Source of the DNA: Ferruginibacter sp.
Lineage (GTDB): Bacteria > Bacteroidota > Bacteroidia > Chitinophagales > Chitinophagaceae
Reading direction: 5' to 3'
Length of the DNA: 19,112 nt
Assembly (NCBI GenBank): GCA_025357775.1
Contig: JANXOQ010000011.1
Coordinates: forward strand, 1-19,112
The notes beneath the pieces were generated by a model. The model had not been told where the DNA came from and did not search any database. It was given only the letters and a program-made list of their open reading frames with translations. This document shows, piece after piece, positions 10,814-18,419 of this stretch (its first letter is position 1; every line of letters begins with the position of its first letter). Both the position numbers and the translations under genes were made by a program.

Positions 10814-10854
10814 ATATTAAAAAGTCGAAGCCTTATGCTTCGACTTTTTAATAT
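10814..10854 (+). terminator. Strong terminator of atpA
   Basis: A 17-bp perfect stem (10814-10830 paired with 10838-10854) encloses the 7-nt loop CCTTATG. The G+C-containing core is GTCGAAG / CTTCGAC, flanked by A-run and T-run, so the structure could act in both directions. It begins 13 nt after the atpA stop. Confidence 0.85.
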
Positions 10855-11168
10855 GAAGTATTTAGCATCTACTCCAATATTTAACTACTACCTTACAGCT
10901 TGTCGGCAGACAAGTCCGTTATAATCCTTTTTGCACAAGGCAGCAATTCCGCATTTTTATTGTGAGTTCACTTTTATCTAGGTTAGGCTCTGCATTAAAT
11001 CTTTTTCATATTTTATTCTTTGAAGTTTGGTGAAATATATGTTAGCCAAGGATTACCTTTTTTAGAATTAATTTATTATTATGTTCCATTTTAATACTGC
11101 TTATTAGAAATCAATATACAATTTTTGAAAAATTTTGTTCTTCACCAGCAAAAAAATAAATTTGCAAA
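10855..11168. other. Intergenic region between atpA and trmH
   Basis: This stretch of 314 nt has no convincing reading frame. It contains a small perfect hairpin CTTGTC-GGCA-GACAAG (10899-10914) without a following T-run, and the trmH promoter at its right end. Nothing else is recognised. Confidence 0.5.
11134..11164 (+). promoter_or_regulatory. Promoter of trmH ending 4 nt before its start codon
   Basis: TTTG (11134-11137), a 19-nt spacer, then TAAATTTG (11157-11164) is an excellent match to the phylum consensus. Only CAAA separates it from the ATG at 11169, so transcription is expected to begin at or very near the start codon, giving a leaderless mRNA. Confidence 0.7.
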
Positions 11169-11822
11169 ATGACACCTGAAAGAATTGAACGAATAGAAAC
11201 TATGCTTGCTAAACGCCAACCTAACATTACAGTAGTATTAGAAAATGTAAACGATCCACATAATATCTCAGCAGTAATGCGCACCTGCGATGCAGTAGGT
11301 ATACAAGATATTTATGTACTTAACACAAAAATAGGAGCACATGAAACGTGGAGTGCAAAAGCAAGTAGCAGCGCAATGAACTGGCTTACTGTGCATCAGT
11401 TTACAACTTTAGAAGACTGTATGAAAGCATTAAGAAAAAATTTTGATAAAATTTATACTACACATTTAAGTAGTGATGCAATTGGGTTATACGAATTAAA
11501 TTTAACAGAAAAAGTTGCACTCGTTTTTGGCAATGAGCATGATGGTTGTAGCTTAGAAATTATAGCAAAAGCAGATGGTAATTTTATTATTCCACAAGTG
11601 GGAATGATAAAGTCGTTAAATATTTCTGTAGCGTGTGCTGTAAGTGTATATGAAGCATTTAGGCAAAAAAAAGCAGCTGGGCATTACGATAGAATGCAAC
11701 TAAATGTTGAAGTTGCAAATGAATTAATGCAAAAATGGAATGTGCCAAAATTTGAAAAAAGATTGGAGGCGAAAGCGCAACGTAAAACAAGATTTGAGTC
11801 AATAAAGAAAAGCAACTCCTAA
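11169..11822 (+). CDS. trmH: TrmH-type tRNA (guanosine-18-2'-O)-methyltransferase of the SPOUT superfamily
   Basis: The 217-residue protein matches SPOUT 2'-O-methyltransferases and most closely the TrmH branch, which methylates G18 in the tRNA D-loop using S-adenosylmethionine. TrmH-like features are the start ERIERIETMLAKRQPNITVV (4-23) followed by three knot motifs: NISAVMRT (32-39, catalytic Arg38 expected), LVFGNEHDG (118-126) and IIPQVGMIKSLNISVA (140-155), which form the AdoMet-binding trefoil knot. A basic C-terminal tail (about 190-217) fits RNA binding. Unlike RlmB-type relatives, there is no N-terminal substrate-binding domain. The ATG at 11169 is set by the promoter and by similarity from residue 1. 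The gene is single and convergent with the acyl-CoA ligase. G18 specificity is inferred from family resemblance. Confidence 0.88.
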   Translation: MTPERIERIETMLAKRQPNITVVLENVNDPHNISAVMRTCDAVGIQDIYVLNTKIGAHETWSAKASSSAMNWLTVHQFTTLEDCMKALRKNFDKIYTTHLSSDAIGLYELNLTEKVALVFGNEHDGCSLEIIAKADGNFIIPQVGMIKSLNISVACAVSVYEAFRQKKAAGHYDRMQLNVEVANELMQKWNVPKFEKRLEAKAQRKTRFESIKKSNS

Positions 11823-11911
11823 TATTTTGTAAAAATCATTATCTATACTTGGTATTTTAAGTACTTCCAAATTATTCATTAGTAAGTTTTATATTTTAAA
11901 GAAGCTATGCT

Positions 11912-13699
11912 TTATTTATAAATTCTATCAATTGCTGGTCTATACTTTTCCATTATTACTTTTCTTTTTAGTTTTAATGTAGGGGTAAGTTCGCCACTTT
12001 CTATTGACCATTCTTCTGGCAATAATTCAAACTTTTTTATTTGCTCCACATGATTAAAAAAATTATTAAACGACTCAATAAGCTCTTTATATAACGCCAA
12101 TACTTTTGGGTTGTTTACAACATCGGCTTCGGTAGTATAAGCTATTTCTTTGCTCCGCATCCATTCTTTTAAATTTGGTATAGAAGGTACAATTAATGCG
12201 CCTACAAATTTTTGTTCTGCACCTACAATCATTATCTGCTCTACAAATGGAGACTCCTTCATTTTATTTTCTATAGGCTGCGGGGCTACATATTTGCCAC
12301 CACTAGTTTTAAATAGTTCTTTTTTACGATCGGTTATTTTTAAAAATCTATTGTCTTCAAAAACGCCAATATCTCCAGTAAGCAACCATCCATCTACCAA
12401 TGTTTCGGCTGTAAGATCAGCTCTTTTATAATAGCCCATCATTACACTTGGTCCTTTCACACATATTTCTCCATCATCTGCTAGGCGTACTTCTTGTCCA
12501 TGTATTACTGGGCCAACAGTACCAAATTTTGTTCCTCCTTTTTCTTTTCTATTTACACTTATTACTGGGCTATTTTCTGTAGGGCCATAGCCCTCATAAA
12601 TAGGAATACGAGCAGCTGTAAAAATTCTTATAAGCTTTACTTGGCAAGCTGCACCACCAGTTATTATTCCTACAATATTATTTCCTAAAGCCTCTCTCCA
12701 TTTACTAAAAATAAGTTTATTTGCTAACGCTAATTGCAAGTTATACCAAAGCCCACCACTTTTTCGGTTATCATATTTATCTGCTAGTGTAACCGCCCAA
12801 TAAAATAATTGCTTTTTTACGCCAGTTAATTCTGCACCCTTTGCCATTATCTTTTCATACACTTTTTCTAGTAACCTAGGTACTGTGCAAAAAATTGTAG
12901 GCTTTACTTCTTTAAGGTTTTCACCAATAGTTTCCATGCTCTCTGCAAAATATATAGAGTGTGCTGTATATATAAAAATATAACAAACATGGCGCTCAAA
13001 AATATGATTTAAGGGTAAAAAACTTAATGAGCGACCATTAATATTATCTTCAAAAGGAAAACTCTTTACACCATTAATTACATTGGTTACAATATTTTTA
13101 TGACTGAGCATAACACCTTTTGGCAAACCTGTGGTACCAGATGTATAAATTATAGTAGCACAATGCTCAGGCAGAATACTATTTTTAATTTGCTGCATTA
13201 TTGCTATATCTTCCTCTGTAATATTTTCTAATAATTTTTTCCAAAATCTATAATCAGTTCCTTCATCAAAATTAAAACTACCAAGCAATGTAGGCACTCT
13301 ACTCTCAATTGATTTCACTTTTTCTAATATTTCACTTCCTCCAAAGAAAGCGTACTTTATGGTAGCGTCATTAAAAATAAATTCAAGTTCACTTACATTT
13401 GTAGTTGGGTATATTGGGCAAAGTATTGCACCAATTTGCTGGCATGCTAAATCAAGTATTAACCATTCAGACCTATTTTTAGAAATAACAGCAATTTTAT
13501 CTTGTTGCTCAACTGTCATATCATTTCCACTAATGCCAAGTTTTAATAGTCCCGCACTCAATTTATTTACAGTATTCACCACATCTTGCGTGCTTAATGG
13601 CAGCCATGTATTATTTACTTTATCTGTAAATAAATCAGTCTTGGGAAAATTATCTAACTGGTGTTGTAAAAAATCAAATAATCTTGTTGGGGTTTTCAT
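11912..13699 (-). CDS. Long-chain fatty acid-CoA ligase (AMP-forming)
   Basis: The protein (595 residues) is an acyl-CoA synthetase of the ANL/AMP-binding superfamily. It activates fatty acids to acyl-AMP and then acyl-CoA for lipid synthesis or degradation. Landmarks are the P-loop YTSGTTGLPKG (185-195), FLPLNHIFER (227-236), YEGYGPTENSPVIS (368-381), TGDIG (441-445), the hinge ITDRKKE (455-461) and SGGKYVAPQPIE (466-477). The set is complete and resembles the long, roughly 600-residue bacterial FadD15/FACL subgroup more than E. coli FadD. No signal peptide or membrane segment is obvious. No clear promoter is seen in the 149-nt gap shared with the divergent rlmN. Chain-length preference cannot be read from the sequence. 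Confidence 0.92.
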   Translation of the reverse strand: MKTPTRLFDFLQHQLDNFPKTDLFTDKVNNTWLPLSTQDVVNTVNKLSAGLLKLGISGNDMTVEQQDKIAVISKNRSEWLILDLACQQIGAILCPIYPTTNVSELEFIFNDATIKYAFFGGSEILEKVKSIESRVPTLLGSFNFDEGTDYRFWKKLLENITEEDIAIMQQIKNSILPEHCATIIYTSGTTGLPKGVMLSHKNIVTNVINGVKSFPFEDNINGRSLSFLPLNHIFERHVCYIFIYTAHSIYFAESMETIGENLKEVKPTIFCTVPRLLEKVYEKIMAKGAELTGVKKQLFYWAVTLADKYDNRKSGGLWYNLQLALANKLIFSKWREALGNNIVGIITGGAACQVKLIRIFTAARIPIYEGYGPTENSPVISVNRKEKGGTKFGTVGPVIHGQEVRLADDGEICVKGPSVMMGYYKRADLTAETLVDGWLLTGDIGVFEDNRFLKITDRKKELFKTSGGKYVAPQPIENKMKESPFVEQIMIVGAEQKFVGALIVPSIPNLKEWMRSKEIAYTTEADVVNNPKVLALYKELIESFNNFFNHVEQIKKFELLPEEWSIESGELTPTLKLKRKVIMEKYRPAIDRIYK

Positions 13700-13848
13700 A
13701 TAAGTAAATATTTTTTCTTACAAGTAGTTTTATTAAATAACAAGATATATAAAAAAAGCTATGAAAATTTACCAAAATATTATTTTTTAAAAATTGCTCA
13801 ACATCTGTAGTCTTTAGTTATAGCTCCCTTTTCTTTTATCTTTGCAAA
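13700..13848. other. Divergent spacer between acyl-CoA ligase and rlmN
   Basis: This 149-nt AT-rich spacer contains the rlmN promoter at its right edge. On the minus strand no full TAnnTTTG element was found for the acyl-CoA ligase. Confidence 0.5.
13814..13844 (+). promoter_or_regulatory. Promoter of rlmN ending 4 nt before its start codon
   Basis: TTAG (13814-13817, one mismatch to TTTG), a 19-nt spacer and a perfect -7 element TATCTTTG (13837-13844) are followed by CAAA and the ATG. As for trmH, the expected transcription start is at or next to the start codon. Confidence 0.65.
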
Positions 13849-14892
13849 ATGGGAGAGAAAAAAAACATTAGAGATTTTGACCTAAATGGATTGAAAGAAT
13901 ATTTTGAAACCATTGGTGACAAACGCTTTCGTGCAATGCAAGCCTATGAATGGCTTTGGAAAAAAAATGCCCGCAGTTTTGATGATATGAGCAATCTTTC
14001 TTTGGAATTGAGAGCAAAATTACATGAAGAATTTATACTACCTGCTTTGTCAATAGACACTACACAACACAGCAATGATGGCACTTTTAAAAGTCGATTT
14101 AAAACTTTTGATGGGCATTTGATAGAAGGAGTATTAATACCTACAGAAAAAAGATATACGGCTTGTGTATCTAGCCAAGTGGGTTGTAGCCTTACATGCG
14201 CATTTTGCGCTACAGGTAAAATGGATAGAAAACGAAACCTAAGTTTTGATGAAATATATGACCAAGTAGCTATACTAAATGAGCAGTGCCAAGAAAAATA
14301 CCAAAAAAACCTTAGCAATATTGTATACATGGGCATGGGTGAGCCATTGCTTAATTATAAAAATGTTTTAAAATCTATTGATAAAATTACCGCTTCGGAT
14401 TGTATGAACATGAGTCCAAATCGTATAACTGTTTCTACAGCTGGTGTATCTAAAATGATACGCCAATTAGGAGATGACCAAGTGCGCTTTAACCTAGCAG
14501 TTTCGCTACATGCCCCTACAGATGGGCAACGTACGGAGATAATGCCCATAAATGAAAGCAACAATTTAAAAATTTTAATAGAGTCACTGCAATATTTTCA
14601 TTTAAAAACAAAAAATGAAATTACGCTAGAGTATATTTTGTTTAGCAACATAAATGATTCGTTAGTAGATGCAGAAAACCTTGTAAAAATATATAAGCAA
14701 GTGCCTACACATCTTATAAATGTAATAGAATACAACCCCATAGCTGGTGTTAGTTTTGTAAAACCAGATGAAGAAAGAACTAATGCATTTACAGATTATT
14801 TAATAAAACACAGAATAAATGTGAGGGTACGCCGAAGCAGAGGAAAAGACATAGATGCGGCATGTGGGCAATTGGCAAATAAGGGGAATTAA
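13849..14892 (+). CDS. rlmN: Dual-specificity 23S rRNA (A2503-C2)/tRNA (A37-C2) methyltransferase RlmN
   Basis: RlmN is a radical-SAM enzyme that methylates C2 of adenosine 2503 in 23S rRNA and, in many bacteria, A37 of certain tRNAs. The 347-residue protein has normal length. The 4Fe-4S motif CSLTCAFC is at 113-120 (Cys113, 117, 120), preceded by a Cys106 equivalent. MGMGEPLLNY (161-170) binds AdoMet. The C-terminal RRSRGKDIDAACGQLA carries the conserved Cys339, which forms the covalent intermediate. The N-terminal accessory region (RFRAMQAYEWLWKK) is also typical. A glycosyltransferase gene follows after 19 nt, so the two are likely co-transcribed, although no functional link is known to me. 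The chloramphenicol-resistance relative Cfr (A2503-C8) shares the fold, but the sequence pattern here is that of RlmN. Confidence 0.95.
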   Translation: MGEKKNIRDFDLNGLKEYFETIGDKRFRAMQAYEWLWKKNARSFDDMSNLSLELRAKLHEEFILPALSIDTTQHSNDGTFKSRFKTFDGHLIEGVLIPTEKRYTACVSSQVGCSLTCAFCATGKMDRKRNLSFDEIYDQVAILNEQCQEKYQKNLSNIVYMGMGEPLLNYKNVLKSIDKITASDCMNMSPNRITVSTAGVSKMIRQLGDDQVRFNLAVSLHAPTDGQRTEIMPINESNNLKILIESLQYFHLKTKNEITLEYILFSNINDSLVDAENLVKIYKQVPTHLINVIEYNPIAGVSFVKPDEERTNAFTDYLIKHRINVRVRRSRGKDIDAACGQLANKGN

Positions 14893-14911
14893 GTTAATTT
14901 CAAAATATTAA

Positions 14912-16084
14912 ATGCAAGTATTAATTACAATATCAATTATCTTATTTATTCTTTATGCTATATTAATTATCTATTACAGATTTGCATTCGCATCCATACC
15001 AATAATTAAGCAATCAAATAATAAAATAATTAACCAATCAACTAAACTTTCTATAATAATCCCCGCCCGTAACGAAGAACAAAATATAGAAAACTGCTTA
15101 CAATCTATTTTACAAAATAATTACCCATCACATTTATTTGAAATAATTGTAGTAGATGACCACTCAGAAGATTATACAGCAAATATTGTAAGAAAATATG
15201 AACAACAAAATGTAAAATTAATTTCATTAAATAATTTTGTAACAGAAAAAATAAATTCTTACAAAAAGAAAGCTATAGAAGTAGCCATAGCACAAGCTAA
15301 TGGCACACTAATTATTACAACCGATGCGGATTGTATTGTTCCCAATACTTGGCTTAAAACTATTGCAACATTTTACGAAGAAAAGAAACCTGCATTCATT
15401 GCTTCACCTGTTTTAATAGATATTGGTTGGAGTTTAATACAAGTTTTTCAGTCGATAGATTTTATGACTCTCCAAGGCATAACCGCAGCTGTAGTACACA
15501 AAAAAAAAATGACCATGTGCAATGGGGCAAATATGGCGTATGAAAAAAATGCCTTTTACGAAGTGGGTGGCTTTACTGGCATAGATAATATTGCAAGTGG
15601 TGATGATATGCTATTAATGCATAAAATTTATAAGCGTTATCCAGATAGGGTATTATTTTTAAAATCGAACAATGCTATTGTAAAAACTGAGCCAGTAAAA
15701 ACAATCAAACAATTTTTTAACCAAAGAATACGCTGGGCAAGCAAGGCAGATAAATACGATGATAAAAGAATATTACCCGTGCTTATTTTAGTATATTTTT
15801 TTAATATGATGATGCTAGGGCTTCCTATTATTTGTTTTTTCAATAATGCTCAATATTCAATACTCAATGTACAATATACAATGTTTGGTTTTTGGTTATG
15901 GATGCTACTTTTAAAAATAGTAGCTGAATTGATTTTTCTGTTTCCAGTGGCTTCATTTTTTAAAAAGAAAAGTATGCTGTGGTTTTTTCCATTTTTGCAA
16001 CCCTTTCATATTTGCTACACCATTATAGCTGGTTGGTTGGGTAAATTTGGCAAATACACTTGGAAGGAGCGGATTGTTAATTAG
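14912..16084 (+). CDS. Membrane-associated family 2 glycosyltransferase
   Basis: This 390-residue GT2 enzyme uses a nucleotide-sugar donor on the cytoplasmic face of the inner membrane. An N-terminal membrane segment (about 2-28) precedes the GT-A domain: LSIIIPARNEEQNIE (46-60), EIIVVDDHSED (77-87), the DxD-type TTDAD (136-140), GDDMLL (230-235) near the acceptor-site acidic position, and QRIRW (271-275), the QxxRW motif common in processive or membrane GT2 enzymes. Three further membrane segments lie at about 288-310, 325-347 and 356-378. It begins 19 nt after rlmN and ends at a candidate terminator. The acceptor (lipid, polysaccharide or carotenoid) cannot be told from sequence. The DNA at 15841-15882, between two membrane segments, consists of short imperfect CAATA-type repeats. 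Confidence 0.85.
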   Translation: MQVLITISIILFILYAILIIYYRFAFASIPIIKQSNNKIINQSTKLSIIIPARNEEQNIENCLQSILQNNYPSHLFEIIVVDDHSEDYTANIVRKYEQQNVKLISLNNFVTEKINSYKKKAIEVAIAQANGTLIITTDADCIVPNTWLKTIATFYEEKKPAFIASPVLIDIGWSLIQVFQSIDFMTLQGITAAVVHKKKMTMCNGANMAYEKNAFYEVGGFTGIDNIASGDDMLLMHKIYKRYPDRVLFLKSNNAIVKTEPVKTIKQFFNQRIRWASKADKYDDKRILPVLILVYFFNMMMLGLPIICFFNNAQYSILNVQYTMFGFWLWMLLLKIVAELIFLFPVASFFKKKSMLWFFPFLQPFHICYTIIAGWLGKFGKYTWKERIVN

Positions 16085-16090
16085 CAAGCT

Positions 16091-16112
16091 AAATCCCCCA
16101 TGGGGAATTTTT
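16091..16112 (+). terminator. Candidate terminator after the rlmN-glycosyltransferase pair
   Basis: AAAT-CCCC (16091-16098) can pair with GGGG-AATTT (16102-16110) around a 3-nt loop, with one bulged base, followed by TTTTT (16108-16112, partly within the stem). It is short but correctly placed 7 nt after the stop. Confidence 0.5.
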
Positions 16113-16222
16113 AGTTACTGTAAGTGGAAACAGCTTTTATAAATGTTGAGTAAAATATTTTACTGTATAGAATAAGCATTTTCATTTTTAAAACTTTTCA
16201 TAATTACTTAGCGGTACACAAA

Positions 16223-16854
16223 ATGATTTTTCAATTACACGATACCGATATTATTTTCCCTAATACCAGCTTTGCAGAACCTGATGGGTTACTAGCTATT
16301 GGTGGAGACCTTAGCGTGGAAAGGCTTTTAATGGCTTACCGCAGTGGTATTTTTCCATGGTATAGCTATGATGAACCCATTTGCTGGTATGCACCACATG
16401 AGCGATGTGTAATTTTTCCTGAAAAAATTTTTGTAAGTAAAAGCATGCAACAGGTTATAAATAAAAAAATATTTACCATTACTACCAATACTGTTTTTAA
16501 AAAAATAATACAGCACTGTGCCGATGCTAATAGAAAAGACCAAGATGGCACATGGATAACCAACGAAATGGAAAATGCTTATATAAACTTACATAAAATT
16601 GGTGTAGCAAAAAGTATAGAGGTTTGGCAAAATAATGAACTTGTTGGTGGCTTATATGGTCTTGAAATAAATAATATTTTTTGTGGCGAAAGTATGTTTA
16701 GTAAAGTAAGCAATGCCTCTAAGCAGCATTGATATGGCTTTGTAAAAACAAACAATACAAATTAATAGATTGCCAATTAAAAACTGAGCATCTTTTAAGT
16801 ATGGGTGCGGAAATGATAGTACAACAGGTTTATCTAAATTTACTAAACGAATAA
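16223..16854 (+). pseudogene. aat: Leucyl/phenylalanyl-tRNA-protein transferase with a frameshift
   Basis: Aat adds Leu or Phe from aminoacyl-tRNA to N-terminal Arg/Lys of proteins, marking them for ClpS/ClpAP degradation (N-degron pathway). Residues 1-167 are a clear match: FPNTSFAEPDGLLAIGGDLS (12-31), MAYRSGIFPWYS, WYAPHERCVIFP, DGTWIT and LYGLEINNIFCGESMFSKVSNASK. The frame then ends early (Q-H-stop, 16724-16732). From 16723 the -1 frame continues the family exactly: AALIWLCKNKQYKLIDCQ, then TEHLLSMGAEM, stopping at TAA 16852-16854. Restoring one A before 16723 (AAG to AAAG) gives a 210-residue protein of normal length. The tail shows no sign of decay. The options are a recent mutation or a sequencing/assembly error. 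No canonical slippery heptamer is present at the junction. Confidence 0.9.
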
Positions 16855-16900
16855 TTCTTTAATCTAAATTTTTAAAGTCTTTATATTTAAATATTGATTT

Positions 16901-16908
16901 TAGCTTTG
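16901..16908 (+). promoter_or_regulatory. Candidate -7 element upstream of the M20D amidohydrolase
   Basis: TAGCTTTG fits TAnnTTTG and is followed by TAAA and an ATG at 16913, the same spacing as at trmH and rlmN. There is no clear TTTG 19-20 nt upstream, so support is moderate. The ATG it abuts opens the 11-codon ORF described separately. Confidence 0.45.
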
Positions 16909-16912
16909 TAAA

Positions 16913-16948
16913 ATGTTGCGTATATTTAAATATAAAAAATTTAAATGA
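16913..16948 (+). CDS. Possible 11-codon leader ORF overlapping the M20D start
   Basis: ATG at 16913 lies 4 nt after a TAnnTTTG element and opens a frame encoding MLRIFKYKKFK. Its TGA (16946-16948) overlaps the ATG of the amidohydrolase (16945-16947) as ATGA. This layout would suit translational coupling from a leaderless leader peptide. It is short enough to arise by chance and has no homologue known to me, so it is a hypothesis rather than an established gene. Confidence 0.3.
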   Translation: MLRIFKYKKFK

Positions 16949-18240
16949 AATTTATACTACTACTTCCCTTTACACTTTTAGTTTTACGAGGATTTTCACA
17001 AAAAGAAAATTTACAAACAAAAGCTTTACTTGCTGCCAATAAAATAGAGCAAAAAATTATAGAGTGGCGCAGAGATTTTCATGCAAACCCAGAGCTAGGT
17101 AATAGAGAATTTCGCACAGCAGAAATTGTAGCCAAACATTTAAAATTGATAGGCATAGAAGTAAAAACGGGTGTAGGCAAAACAGGTGTAGTAGGGGTTT
17201 TAAAGGGAGCTTTGCCTGGTCCTGTTATTGCACTTCGTGCAGATATGGACGCATTACCAATAACTGAAAAATTACCCTTAGCCTTTGCTTCAAAAATTAC
17301 AACAAATTATAATGGTAAAGAAAGTGGCGTAATGCATGCATGCGGGCACGATGCACACACTGCTATATTAATGGGTGTAGCAGAAATATTAGCTGGTATG
17401 AGAAAAGATTTACGAGGGACAGTAAAATTTATTTTTCAACCTGCAGAAGAAGGCGCTCCAGAAGGAGAAGAAAATGGTGCAAAATTGATGATTAAAGAAG
17501 GGGTAATGGAAAACCCAAAAGTAGATGTAATATTTGGATTGCATGTATCTGCTGAAACCAATGTGGGTCAAATTTCTTACAAGCCTGCTGGCTTTATGGC
17601 AAGCGCAAGCGATATGAAAATAGTTATTTCTGGGAAGGGTGCACACGGTGCTTCTCCATGGATGGGTGTTGACCCTATTGTAACTTCAGCACAAATTATA
17701 AATAATTTACAAACTGTTATTAGTAGAAATTTAAAATTAATAGACAATGCAGCGATTGTAACTATTGGTGCAATTAATGGAGGTAATCGTTCAAATATTA
17801 TTCCAGAAAAAGTAGAAATGCTTGGTACAGTAAGAACATTTACAGCTGATGATGAAAAAATGATTTTTGAAAGAATAAGAACTATTGCTACAAAGACTGC
17901 AGAATCAAACGGTGCAATTGCTGAAGTAATTTTGCCATATACATTTAGTTATCCAGTTACTTTTAATGATATTAGTTTGGTACAAAAAATGTTGCCGACT
18001 TTAATACGTACAACTGGTGAAGGAAAAACAGTTTTAGTATCTGCTATAACGGGTGCTGAAGACTTTAGTTTTTTTCAGCAAAAAGTGCCTGGCTTTTTCT
18101 TTCAACTTGGTTCCAAACCTTTAAATGCAAAGGCTACAAGCCATCATACAGCAGATTTCTTTTTAGATGAAAGTAGTTTTAAACTTGGTGTAAATGCATT
18201 TACAAATTTGGTACTTGATTATATGGATATGAATAAATAA
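16945..18240 (+). CDS. Exported M20D-family amidohydrolase/peptidase (hippurate- or N-acyl-amino-acid-hydrolase type)
   Basis: The 431-residue metallohydrolase belongs to the family of hippurate hydrolases, IAA-amino acid hydrolases and N-acyl-amino acid deacylases. It cleaves an amide bond between an acyl group and an amino acid. Residues 1-19 (MKFILLLPFTLLVLRGFSQ) look like a signal peptide, so the enzyme probably acts in the periplasm. Expected metal-site residues are present: Cys133 and His135 in HACGHDAHT, Glu168/169 in FQPAEEG, His200 in FGLHV, and His400/401 in SHHTADFF. The dimerisation-domain motif GKGAHGASPWMGVDP and GAEDFSFF are also intact. Five nucleotides downstream begins a 57-codon gene in the same direction. 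The natural substrate is unknown. Confidence 0.9.
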   Translation: MKFILLLPFTLLVLRGFSQKENLQTKALLAANKIEQKIIEWRRDFHANPELGNREFRTAEIVAKHLKLIGIEVKTGVGKTGVVGVLKGALPGPVIALRADMDALPITEKLPLAFASKITTNYNGKESGVMHACGHDAHTAILMGVAEILAGMRKDLRGTVKFIFQPAEEGAPEGEENGAKLMIKEGVMENPKVDVIFGLHVSAETNVGQISYKPAGFMASASDMKIVISGKGAHGASPWMGVDPIVTSAQIINNLQTVISRNLKLIDNAAIVTIGAINGGNRSNIIPEKVEMLGTVRTFTADDEKMIFERIRTIATKTAESNGAIAEVILPYTFSYPVTFNDISLVQKMLPTLIRTTGEGKTVLVSAITGAEDFSFFQQKVPGFFFQLGSKPLNAKATSHHTADFFLDESSFKLGVNAFTNLVLDYMDMNK

Positions 18241-18245
18241 AAATT

Positions 18246-18419
18246 ATGGAAGAATTAATAAATAAAATAGTAAATACCGCTGGTATTTCGGCAGAACAAG
18301 CGGGAAAGACTCTTGATTGTGTAAAGGATTATGTAAAAGAAAAATTTCCGATGATGGCAGGTGCTGTAGATAAATTATTTGAAGGCGGAGCGAAGAAGGA
18401 AGAGGAGGATTATTTGTAG
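18246..18419 (+). CDS. Small acidic-tailed helical protein of unknown function
   Basis: The 57-residue product begins MEELINKIVNTAGISAEQAG, continues with TLDCVKDYVKEKFP, and ends in an acidic tail KKEEEDYL. It looks like two amphipathic helices joined by GISAEQAG. I recall similar short proteins beginning MEELI-x-KI, with a helix around an AG-[IL]-S-x-EQA motif, in Bacteroidota, but cannot name a family with confidence (a DUF2267/DUF2780-like fold is one possibility). It starts 5 nt after the amidohydrolase stop, so it is almost certainly co-transcribed with it. No signal peptide or membrane segment. Coding is supported by the tight spacing and sensible composition. Function unknown. Confidence 0.65.
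   Translation: MEELINKIVNTAGISAEQAGKTLDCVKDYVKEKFPMMAGAVDKLFEGGAKKEEEDYL

Noticed and set aside
10899..10914. Hairpin CTTGTC-GGCA-GACAAG as a terminator or small RNA
   Set aside because: The stem is only 6 bp, no T-run follows on either strand, and atpA already has a strong terminator 45 nt earlier.
16715..16732. Programmed -1 frameshifting in aat
   Set aside because: The junction TCTAAGCAG does not fit an X XXY YYZ slippery heptamer, I see no strong downstream stem, and recoding is not known in this family.
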